From assembly GCA_017652545.1 (NCBI GenBank), contig JAGCAV010000377.1, positions 1 to 22,016 on the forward strand: DNA of 22,016 nt. The letters run 5' to 3'. Below are positions 6,427 to 13,726 of the stretch, in pieces. The DNA is from Lachnospiraceae bacterium. GTDB lineage: Bacteria; Bacillota_A; Clostridia; Lachnospirales; Lachnospiraceae. The position numbers were made by a program, and so were the translations under genes. How positions within the stretch are numbered: the first letter of the stretch is position 1; each line of letters starts with the position of its first letter. The notes beneath the pieces were generated by a model that did no database searches, was not told the origin of the DNA, and saw only the letters and a list, made by a program, of their open reading frames with translations.

Positions 6427-9144
6427 TTATATCAGAAAACTGTATTTCCCGCTGCCAAGCAGGGCTGTTCTTTTCCCGAGCACCACCTCGGCCGTCGTAT
6501 TTGCCGGGATCTCAACAGAGACTGCCGTATGCCCGTCCGCGATCTGCCAGTTTACACAGGCAGTCCCGTATGGGGTTTCTTCTCTGACACAGGCGCTTGT
6601 CAGTCCATGTCCGAAATGCGGCTCGATCCGGATCTTTCTGTATCCCGGAGCCGCCTCATGAAGGCCTCCGATATAGCGATACATCCACTCTCCCACGCAT
6701 CCGAACGCGTAATGGTTATAGCTGTAGGTACTGACTGTGCCATCCACTCCTGTGGCGCCCCAGCTTTCCCACATGGTCGTGCCGCCTCGCAGGACCTCAT
6801 ACAGCCATCCCGGGCAGTCCTCCTGGAACAGAAGCGTGTAAGCCAGATCTTCCTGTCCGTTATCACAGAGGACATCCATCAGAAAAGGAACGCTTAAAAA
6901 ACCTGTGTCAAGCCTGTCACCGTTTTCATGGATCATCTCACACAGCCTCTGTACCATCTTCGGACGGATCTTTTCCGGTACCAGGCCCATCTGCAGCGTG
7001 ATCACATACACCCCCTGCAGGTCCGCATCCATGGATCCGTCCTCATGGACATACTCTTCCATATATGCCTCACGGATCTTCCGGTAAAGATCTTTATAAT
7101 ACCGGGCATCTTCCTCTTCCTGCAGGATCTCTGCCGTTTCCGCCATCATCAGCGCGCTGAAGCCGTAATAGGCCGGCGCAACATACCGCATGGTCTTATA
7201 CGCCGTTTCATTCATGGCAGATGCATCCGGGTTGCCCAGCACCATGCTTGGAACCAGCCAGTCCCCGAAATGGAAATCCGTACTCCACAGATAGCGATCC
7301 CGGGCCCGGCGGTCTGCATCCCAGGTCTCGTACCCTTCCGGATGCGCATTTTCAGCCCTCCCCCGGATATAATCAAGCCATTTTTTCATGGCGTCATAGT
7401 TATCCCTGAGGATACGGATGTCGCCGTATGCATGGTATATGGTCAGCGGGACACGGAGAACGGCATCTCCCCACCCGCTGCTCGTGTCGGAACCGAGGTT
7501 TCTTTTCAGAAAAGTTGCGTAGGCTTTCAGATAGGGAACGATCATCGGGATCTCTCCCCCCGCCATCTGCTCGGCGCGCACATTGGCCATCCAGGACGTA
7601 AGGAAGGCGTCCGCGTTTCTGAGGAAGCAGAATGTCGGGGCATAGGCCATGATGTCGCCTGTCCAGCCGGCTTTCTCACGCTGCGGACAGTCCGTCGGGA
7701 TGGAAATGGAGTTGGACACCTGTGACCACCAGATGTTGCTCTGCAGCTGGTTGATCCGTGGATCACTGGTCGTGAAAAAGCCTGTATCATCCATCTCACT
7801 GGCAAAAGTCCATACCCGGAACTGGTCCACATCCATCTCCCCCGGCCAGCCGGAGATTTTCACATAGCGAAACCCGTGATACGTAAATGAAGGACGGTAA
7901 GTCTGTGTCCCCTCCCTGGTCACATACCAGTCAGTCTGTTCCTTATTCACATTCAGGATATTGTTGTAAAAATTACCCTCCCTGTCCAGGACCTCGGAAT
8001 GCTCGAGGATGATCGTCCGGCCTGCCTGCGCTGTCAGCGTGATCTCAAGCTGCCCTGCCAGAACCTGACCTGTATCCAGGACGATCTCACCCTTTGGCGT
8101 CCTGATGATGCGCTCCGGGGTAAAAATACGCAGGGGTCGTACCGGCGCAGCGATCTGAGCCGTTACAGCTGTCTTATCATAGTTCTTTCGCAATACGGGC
8201 GTCCAGTGACTGTCGTCGAAGAGCGGCATGTCCCAGCCATCCATCTCGAGACGGGCGTCATAACGCTCACCGACGAACAGGTCTGAGAAAATGACCGGTC
8301 CGGTGGAAGAAACGCCATTTTCTGCCGTCACGGTCTGGACCGTGCCATCCGTATATTCGATCCTGGCATCCAGCAGCAGGCCGATCGTGTTTCCATACTG
8401 GCAGCTGTCACCCGTTGTCCCCACCCGGCCTGTCCACCATCCGTCTCCGATGCAGATACCGATTATGTTGTCTCCGTGAAAGAGCAGTTGTGTCACGTCA
8501 TATGTCTGGTAGAACAGGATCTTATGGTATGCACTGTTCTCCGGGGCAAATTCCCGGTCATCCGGTCTTGCTCCGTTGACGGTAAGCCGGTACAGCCCAT
8601 GGGCGGTCGCATAGACGCGGGCTCTTTTGACAGGTTTGCTGCAGGTAAACGGCACACGGATGTATTGGGCCGGCCTGAACTCGTGAAAGTCACGCTCTTC
8701 TTCATTTCCTGATGCGAGAGCATCTCCTTCCCGGTTTATATCCACCGTAGACGGAGTCGGTTCCTGTACAGGCTCGATCCAGGAAGACACAAAAGGAATC
8801 CCCATCCGCCCCGTCTCAAAACGGCCTGAGAGAAATGCCTCATGGCCCTGATTGTCCCAGACAGTCAGGCTGACACGATAAGGCGTCATCGGCTGCGGGA
8901 CAAAGCCCTCCGGGACGACCTCAATGCTCTGGTCTGTAACAATGCGTCCGGTATCACAGATGACCGCATCGTTATTCTCTCCATCCATAGAGGATACACA
9001 CAGACGGTATGCCTCCTGTATGACATTGCAGGCATGACTGTGAAGCTTCCATGCAAACCGCGGGCAGGCGCAGTCAATGCCAAGAGGAGAAGACAAATGT
9101 TCAACGGTCAGATCAGACAGCCAGAGTGTATCCAGTGTTCTCAT
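6427..9144 (-). CDS. GH78 family alpha-L-rhamnosidase, cytoplasmic
   Basis: This protein of about 905 residues belongs to glycoside hydrolase family 78, inverting enzymes that release terminal alpha-L-rhamnose. N-terminal beta domains (about 1-430) include the family segment FRPAQYIRVPF and the GICIGDGWWTGRVG loop. The (alpha/alpha)6 barrel follows, with DCPQREKAGWTGD (485-497). Its D485, E490 and D497 match the spacing of the conserved acidic residues of GH78, and the GGTTMWESWG motif carries the general acid or base glutamate at about 793. A C-terminal beta domain ends the protein. There is no signal peptide, so it acts inside the cell on imported glycosides. The ATG at 9144 is preceded by AAAGGAG at 6 bases; a TTG two codons earlier would overlap that site. 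It follows the AraC regulator by 44 bases. No rhamnose isomerase, kinase or aldolase gene is in the window, so released rhamnose must be handled elsewhere or the true sugar differs. Confidence 0.93.
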   Translation of the reverse strand: MRTLDTLWLSDLTVEHLSSPLGIDCACPRFAWKLHSHACNVIQEAYRLCVSSMDGENNDAVICDTGRIVTDQSIEVVPEGFVPQPMTPYRVSLTVWDNQGHEAFLSGRFETGRMGIPFVSSWIEPVQEPTPSTVDINREGDALASGNEEERDFHEFRPAQYIRVPFTCSKPVKRARVYATAHGLYRLTVNGARPDDREFAPENSAYHKILFYQTYDVTQLLFHGDNIIGICIGDGWWTGRVGTTGDSCQYGNTIGLLLDARIEYTDGTVQTVTAENGVSSTGPVIFSDLFVGERYDARLEMDGWDMPLFDDSHWTPVLRKNYDKTAVTAQIAAPVRPLRIFTPERIIRTPKGEIVLDTGQVLAGQLEITLTAQAGRTIILEHSEVLDREGNFYNNILNVNKEQTDWYVTREGTQTYRPSFTYHGFRYVKISGWPGEMDVDQFRVWTFASEMDDTGFFTTSDPRINQLQSNIWWSQVSNSISIPTDCPQREKAGWTGDIMAYAPTFCFLRNADAFLTSWMANVRAEQMAGGEIPMIVPYLKAYATFLKRNLGSDTSSGWGDAVLRVPLTIYHAYGDIRILRDNYDAMKKWLDYIRGRAENAHPEGYETWDADRRARDRYLWSTDFHFGDWLVPSMVLGNPDASAMNETAYKTMRYVAPAYYGFSALMMAETAEILQEEEDARYYKDLYRKIREAYMEEYVHEDGSMDADLQGVYVITLQMGLVPEKIRPKMVQRLCEMIHENGDRLDTGFLSVPFLMDVLCDNGQEDLAYTLLFQEDCPGWLYEVLRGGTTMWESWGATGVDGTVSTYSYNHYAFGCVGEWMYRYIGGLHEAAPGYRKIRIEPHFGHGLTSACVREETPYGTACVNWQIADGHTAVSVEIPANTTAEVVLGKRTALLGSGKYSFLI

Positions 9145-9188
9145 GTGCAACTCCTTTCATCGAAATCAGACAAATGCTGATGACCTGC

Positions 9189-10415
9189 TCAGGCAGGTCT
9201 CCGGCTCTCTCTGTATTTCTTCGGTGTCATACCCACGTAGCTCTTGAAGACCTTTGTAAAATAACTCTGATCCTCAAATCCGCACAGGTTGCCGATATCC
9301 ACGATTTCCAGACTGCCGTCAGAGAGCAGCAGCCTGCTCTTTTCGACGCGTATCCGGTTGATATAGTTGAAGACAGACTCACCGGTCTCCCGCTTAAAGA
9401 TCTGGCACAGATAGTTCCTGCTTAAGTTTACCTGCCCGGCCAGCTCGTCAAGCGTGAGCTTCTCCTGATAGTGTTTACCGATATACCACTTGATCCGGTA
9501 AATGGTCTTCGCATGCCTGGACCGGTCCTCCGCAAAGGATGTACGGATAAAGCGCTGCATGACCGTGGACAGCCATGCGCTCAGATCCTCGATCGACGAG
9601 AACAGTTCAACCTGCCTGACGCTGCCGCGCATCAGGATATCGATCTCCTGTTCATCGGCTCCCGCATCCAGAGCCGCCCTCGAGATCACGATCAGAAGTT
9701 CCCTGATCCTGGGTTTGATTTCCTCAAGGCTTGTATTGTTTGCCACATAAATATAGGCAAGGATCTGGTTCAGAACGGTCTGCGCGTGTTCCCTGTCCGA
9801 ATGCCGGATTGCCAGGCGCAGCTCCCTCTCCTGCAGGATCGGATAATTATAGTAGTCCGTCTGTGCATGCGTTTTCATTTTCTCGGCATAGACCTGATTC
9901 AGGAATGATTCCTGACTGAACAGGTAGCGGCCTGCCTTTCCGTACACGTCGCCGGAAATCCCGGAGGCGACCGAAAGCATGATCCGGGACAGGCTCTGCA
10001 CCACTTCAGGCGGATAACACGGTCTTGGCGCCACGATCCTGCGAAGTTCGGCGTCAGATATTCCCACAAGAATATCCTCCATACTTCCCATACAGAGCGG
10101 ACCTGCCGCGATTCCTCCTGCCAGATTTCCCTCATGGTCCGAGACATAGGCACATACCATGACCATCTCAAGGTCGCAGAAAAAAATATACAGCCCGTCC
10201 CACCGGTAAGCCTCCCGCATCCCTCTCAGAAAGGCCCGGCGTCCGTGGCAAAGCGCATGCAGATGCCTCTCACATGTTTCACACAGATCGATGCTCTCCT
10301 GCTCCTGAAAATACAGTTTCTCTTCTGACAGATCCACCCCGGCGCAGGCGATCCCCGTGAGAGTCTTCAGATGACGGCAGTACTCCTCGATTTTTTGCAG
10401 CAATGCTTTTTCCAT
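9189..10415 (-). CDS. AraC-family transcriptional regulator with PocR-like sensory domain
   Basis: This is a 408-residue DNA-binding regulator. Residues about 1-170 resemble the PocR ligand-binding domain, with a cysteine cluster C45, C48 and C56 (DLCETCERHLHALCHG), a YIFFCDLEMVMVCAYV strand region and a GGIAAGPL segment. The C-terminal 100 residues form the AraC double helix-turn-helix: LTLDELAGQVNLSRNYLCQI is the first helix pair, IVDIGNLCGFEDQSYFTKVF the second, and GMTPKKYRE the signature end. It is the first gene of the catabolic operon, 44 bases before the GH78 gene, and lies just after the intrinsic terminator of the methyltransferase gene. It probably senses a sugar or sugar phosphate and controls this operon. 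The start has a CGGAGA site about 8 bases upstream. No confident -35/-10 pair was found in the 58 bases between the terminator and the start. Confidence 0.92.
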   Translation of the reverse strand: MEKALLQKIEEYCRHLKTLTGIACAGVDLSEEKLYFQEQESIDLCETCERHLHALCHGRRAFLRGMREAYRWDGLYIFFCDLEMVMVCAYVSDHEGNLAGGIAAGPLCMGSMEDILVGISDAELRRIVAPRPCYPPEVVQSLSRIMLSVASGISGDVYGKAGRYLFSQESFLNQVYAEKMKTHAQTDYYNYPILQERELRLAIRHSDREHAQTVLNQILAYIYVANNTSLEEIKPRIRELLIVISRAALDAGADEQEIDILMRGSVRQVELFSSIEDLSAWLSTVMQRFIRTSFAEDRSRHAKTIYRIKWYIGKHYQEKLTLDELAGQVNLSRNYLCQIFKRETGESVFNYINRIRVEKSRLLLSDGSLEIVDIGNLCGFEDQSYFTKVFKSYVGMTPKKYRESRRPA

Positions 10416-10468
10416 GACTATTCTCCGGCAGTTTGTCTTTTAGCAGTACACCCCAGTCAGAATCCCCG

Positions 10469-10510
10469 GAAAACAAAAGAAGCGCCAGTGCACTTCCTGT
10501 ACACTGACGC
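10469..10510 (-). terminator. Intrinsic terminator of the methyltransferase gene
   Basis: In the minus-strand RNA, 12-base arms (10499-10510 and 10482-10493) pair around the 5-base loop AGGAA, followed at once by TTCTTTTGTTTT. Two of the twelve pairs are G-U wobbles in minus-strand RNA but would be C-A mismatches in plus-strand RNA, so the structure is directional and fits the gene ending at 10542. Confidence 0.85.
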
Positions 10511-10521
10511 ACTGTTCAGGC

Positions 10522-10535
10522 TATAGTCAACTATA
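10522..10535. promoter_or_regulatory. Short inverted repeat TATAGT-TG-ACTATA
   Basis: A perfect 6-base inverted repeat with a 2-base centre lies 6 bases after the methyltransferase stop and before the terminator hairpin. It also contains a TTGACT that resembles a -35 box, but no matching -10 follows at 16-18 bases. It may be an operator or only a chance palindrome. Confidence 0.3.
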
Positions 10536-10541
10536 ATCGCT

Positions 10542-11570
10542 TCACGCGATCAGGTCAAGCAGCCTCTGTCTGTAATAGTAAGAATGAACCGTATCAAAAA
10601 AGGCATCGATGTTTTCAAATTCTGTCAACGGGGGAATATCACATCCCGACGAGACCATAAAGTTTCTGTAGCGTCCGCATGCTTCCAGCAGACGGACGGT
10701 GGCATTGCGTACAGACTGAGGCGTACCGTTGCGGAATTGTTTGGCAGGGCTGACATTGCCCATGGCAATACAGTCTTCCGGGATCAGTTTCATCATCTGA
10801 GCCATATCAATGGAATCTCCGAAGTGGAAGACCCGGCAGCCCGTATCCAGAATGGTATCGATCAGCTGGATCGTATAGTTCCCGCAGTTATGATAGATAA
10901 TGAGAAAGTTCTGATCCTGCAGCGTTTCCACGATCTCCCTTACATACTCTGTCGAGAACTCCTGCGCAAGCTGCGGAGAGAGGACCCCGGCAAGCGGTTC
11001 CGCCATGATCACTCCCTGCGCCCCGATCTCCTTGTAGGCTTTCACATACTCCAGCAGGAAATCCGTCACCTTGCGCAGTACGCTGTGGACCAGCTCCGGT
11101 TCCTCATAGCAGAGCATCATGATCTCATTGATGTCCATCAGCCTTCCGGCCAGGGAAAACGGGCCGGTGCAGCCGCCGAACACCGGGCGGTCCGTGATCA
11201 GCTTCATCGCCTTTTTGGTTCCTTCCACATAGATTCCGGTCCGGCCATCCCCTACCTTCGGGATCTTCAGCTTTTCGACATCATCCTCATCCTCTATGAT
11301 CCTTCCGATGATCGTGGGAACCTCATCGGCCTGATACACGGTGCGGGAGCCGAAAGCCTCCGCCTCCACAGACAGATCCATAAAGCTGGGCACACCCGGC
11401 ATATCATACTTGTCGGCCAGCATCTTCATGCCCATGGCCTGATAATTGCTGTTCGTGACCAGCTCCTTGACCGTCACGTACAGCAGCTGCACGCTGGGGA
11501 AGGAAAGCAGCGGAAATGCCTTCCTGTCTTCCAGATAAATCATCCTCTCAATCCATTTGTACATATTCAT
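10542..11570 (-). CDS. Uroporphyrinogen decarboxylase (URO-D) family protein, MtaA/MtbA-like methyltransferase
   Basis: This 342-residue protein has the HemE/URO-D TIM-barrel fold, which also covers zinc-dependent corrinoid:thiol methyltransferases such as MtaA and MtbA. The zinc motif is kept: H227 and C229 in IIYHNCGNY, and C310 in VSSGCDIPP. This points to methyl transfer rather than porphyrin decarboxylation. Other family segments are FGGCTGPFSLAGRLM (131-145), VIMAEPLAGVLSPQ (187-200) and GDSIDM (251-256). The length equals that of MtaA-type enzymes. No corrinoid protein or reactivation enzyme is seen in the window. The gene is transcribed alone, with AGGAGG 8 bases before its ATG, an AT-rich leader upstream and an intrinsic terminator downstream. 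Next to glycosidases it could act on methyl groups of O-methylated sugars or aglycones, or it may be unrelated one-carbon metabolism. Confidence 0.82.
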   Translation of the reverse strand: MNMYKWIERMIYLEDRKAFPLLSFPSVQLLYVTVKELVTNSNYQAMGMKMLADKYDMPGVPSFMDLSVEAEAFGSRTVYQADEVPTIIGRIIEDEDDVEKLKIPKVGDGRTGIYVEGTKKAMKLITDRPVFGGCTGPFSLAGRLMDINEIMMLCYEEPELVHSVLRKVTDFLLEYVKAYKEIGAQGVIMAEPLAGVLSPQLAQEFSTEYVREIVETLQDQNFLIIYHNCGNYTIQLIDTILDTGCRVFHFGDSIDMAQMMKLIPEDCIAMGNVSPAKQFRNGTPQSVRNATVRLLEACGRYRNFMVSSGCDIPPLTEFENIDAFFDTVHSYYYRQRLLDLIA

Positions 11571-11719
11571 AAGACAGCCCTCCTGACAGGTTCTATCTTA
11601 TGCATGCCATTTTAGAATATATAGTATGATATTCTTCTTTTTATAATTATATTAAGCGTTTTGGAATGTCGGTCTGCTTCAAATGCAGTCTCCGCTCTGC
11701 CGTTTCTGCGCCGGAGCAT
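11571..11719 (-). promoter_or_regulatory. AT-rich leader and presumed promoter of the methyltransferase gene
   Basis: This 149-base gap is sharply AT-rich from about 11605 to 11660, unlike the surrounding coding DNA. On the minus strand it holds TATAAT at 11651-11646 and another A/T-rich run ending TATATATTC, so a promoter is likely, but no convincing -35 box fixes which -10 is used. No T-tract terminator was seen after the GH31 stop (11720), so read-through from that gene is possible. Confidence 0.55.
11614..11635. promoter_or_regulatory. Inverted repeat AGAATAT-N8-ATATTCT, candidate operator
   Basis: A perfect 7-base inverted repeat with an 8-base spacer lies within the AT-rich leader of the methyltransferase gene, about 45 bases before its start codon and close to the candidate -10 elements. 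The geometry suits a dimeric repressor site. The regulator is unknown, and AT richness raises the chance of random palindromes. Confidence 0.4.
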
Positions 11720-13708
11720 CTATGCGCGTGCGCGAATCCTTTGAAAGACCGGCAGCGTATCCAGCGGGGCCGGCACAGTTTGCCAGCTGCCGCCCGGGAA
11801 CACCTCATCCCCGATGCAGTATGTCCAGTCTGCCCCCTCCGGAAGGTAGACCCTTCTCTCCCGCTCTCCGGCGTGCAGGACCGGGGCAACAAGGTATGCA
11901 TCCCCGAACATATACTCATCCTCGATCAGCCAGGCCGCCTCATCGTCCGGAAATTCGTAGAACAGCGTGCGCATGACCGGACTGCCCATCCTGTGAGCCT
12001 CCTGCATCAGTGTGCGGATATAGTCACGCATCTCCTCGCGGATCCGCAGGTATTTCGTGCAGATCTCATAGACTTCTTCCCCGTAGCTCCAGACCTCATT
12101 CGCTGCGCCGGACCGGCACGACGCGCCGCCGCCTTCACCCAGCTGCGGCTGTCTCGGCTCACGATCGCCGTGCAGACGCATGACGGGACAGTATGCGCCC
12201 CACTCGAACCACCGGACAAACAGCTCGCGGAACTGAGGATCATCCGGATTTCCTCCGTGGAAACCGCCTATATCCGTCGTCCACCACGGAATACCGGCCA
12301 TGCCCATGTTCAATCCCGCAGCAAGCTGATTTCGCATGCTTTCAAAACTGGATGCGATATCCCCCGACCAGACCAGCGCCCCGTACCTGGCACTTCCGGC
12401 CCACGCGCACCGAAGCAGGTTCACGACCTGTGTCTGCCCTTCCGAGGTCATGCCATCATAAAACGCCTTCGCATAACAGAGGGGATAGATGTTTCCGATC
12501 TCCAGGTCTGTCCCCATGTGGTACCTGTAATTGTCAAACTCGTAGAGAGAATACTCCGGTTCGGCCTCATCCAGCCAGAAAATGTGAATACCTTTGTCGT
12601 AATAATGCTGCTTCACTTTCTGCCATACATATTCCCGCGCTTCGGGGTTTGTCGCGTCAAAATGAATGGTCGTTCCCTGAAAATCCAGTCCGCACCGGTA
12701 CCCCCGGTCAGTCCTGATCAGGTATCCCTTCTCCAGCATTTCCGCGTAGTTTTCACTTTCCCGGTCCACTGTCGGCCAGATGGAGACCATCAGCCTGATT
12801 CCCATCGAATCCAGCTCCCGGACCATGCCTTCGGGATCCGGCCAGAAGACCGGGTCAAACTTCCATTCGCCCTGTCTGGGCCAGTGGAAGAAATCCACAA
12901 CGATCACATCCAGCGGCAGGTTCCGCCGCCGGTACTCACGGGCGACGGAAAGCAGTTCCTCCTGGGTCTGATAACGCAGCTTGCACTGCCAGAAACCAAG
13001 TCCGTATTCCGGCATCATCGGAACGGTGCCGGTCACGGCGGCATAGGCATGCAGGATCTGTGCCGGCGTATCGCCCGCCACAAACCAGTAGTCCAGCAGT
13101 TTCGTACTGTATGCCTCAAAGCTCATGACATTCTTCCCGAACACGGCTCTGCCGACGGCCGGGTTGTTCCAGAGCATGCCATATCCAAGGGAAGACAAAA
13201 AGAAGGGCACGCTCGCCTGGGAGTTTCTCTGTGCCAGTTCCAGGTCTGTCCCCTTCAGGTTCAGATATCTTTGCTGATACTGCCCCATTCCATAGATCCG
13301 CTCCTGCTCATCCAGCGATTCAAAACGCATGGTCAGATGATAATCGCCGGACCGGACCGGTGCAAATTCCCGCCCCTCAACCTCCAGCGCGCTGCAGGAC
13401 GGATCTGTCACATCCCGCCTGTTGCGCCAGAACTCCTCGAGCAGGGTGGTTCCGTCCTGCCGGACCATACGAAGTTTTCCGGCCGCTGTGATCTGAGCAG
13501 TCAGTATTCCGTTTGTGATGCTTCCCCCGCTCTTTGTGATCACGATCTTCGGTTCAACCCCTGCCGGCTTAAGCAGCGCCATATCCTCTTCAGGCATCGC
13601 GGCGCATTTTGTGGCACGTACCCGGAGCGCATTCTCCCCCCAGGGTTCGATCCACATCTCCTCTGCATCAAACCGGAAAACCAGCCGGCCTTTACATTCG
13701 TATATCAT
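11720..13708 (-). CDS. GH31 family glycoside hydrolase, probable alpha-xylosidase, cytoplasmic
   Basis: This 662-residue protein belongs to glycoside hydrolase family 31 (retaining exo-alpha-glycosidases: alpha-glucosidase, alpha-xylosidase, alpha-galactosidase). The N-terminal beta domain (about 1-230) leads to the (beta/alpha)8 barrel. Barrel motifs are MPEYGLGFWQCKLRYQT (232-248), VDFFHWPRQGEWKFDP (271-286), the nucleophile D380 in IFWLDEAEPEYS, and the acid/base D450 in LVWSGDIASSFESMRNQLA. GIPWWTTDIGGFHGG and VMRLHGDREP follow. WLDEAEPE and the HWPRQGEW loop recall bacterial alpha-xylosidases, but the specificity is inferred. There is no signal peptide, so it acts in the cytoplasm. GGAAGGAG lies 6 bases before the ATG, and the gene starts 18 bases after the GH127 stop, which suggests co-transcription with GH127 and the binding protein. 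Confidence 0.9.
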   Translation of the reverse strand: MIYECKGRLVFRFDAEEMWIEPWGENALRVRATKCAAMPEEDMALLKPAGVEPKIVITKSGGSITNGILTAQITAAGKLRMVRQDGTTLLEEFWRNRRDVTDPSCSALEVEGREFAPVRSGDYHLTMRFESLDEQERIYGMGQYQQRYLNLKGTDLELAQRNSQASVPFFLSSLGYGMLWNNPAVGRAVFGKNVMSFEAYSTKLLDYWFVAGDTPAQILHAYAAVTGTVPMMPEYGLGFWQCKLRYQTQEELLSVAREYRRRNLPLDVIVVDFFHWPRQGEWKFDPVFWPDPEGMVRELDSMGIRLMVSIWPTVDRESENYAEMLEKGYLIRTDRGYRCGLDFQGTTIHFDATNPEAREYVWQKVKQHYYDKGIHIFWLDEAEPEYSLYEFDNYRYHMGTDLEIGNIYPLCYAKAFYDGMTSEGQTQVVNLLRCAWAGSARYGALVWSGDIASSFESMRNQLAAGLNMGMAGIPWWTTDIGGFHGGNPDDPQFRELFVRWFEWGAYCPVMRLHGDREPRQPQLGEGGGASCRSGAANEVWSYGEEVYEICTKYLRIREEMRDYIRTLMQEAHRMGSPVMRTLFYEFPDDEAAWLIEDEYMFGDAYLVAPVLHAGERERRVYLPEGADWTYCIGDEVFPGGSWQTVPAPLDTLPVFQRIRARA

Positions 13709-13726
13709 CCCTGTCTCCTTCCGCTG

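Larger units (their letters stand above)
10416..10541 (-). other. Intergenic region: terminator, palindrome and presumed regulator promoter
   Basis: This 126-base gap separates the methyltransferase stop from the AraC regulator start. From the methyltransferase side it holds a short palindrome (10522-10535), an intrinsic terminator (10469-10510), and about 55 bases leading to the regulator. No promoter hexamers near consensus were seen for the regulator; TTTTCC-17 bases-TGTACT is the best pair and is weak, so the promoter may depend on an activator. Confidence 0.6.
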
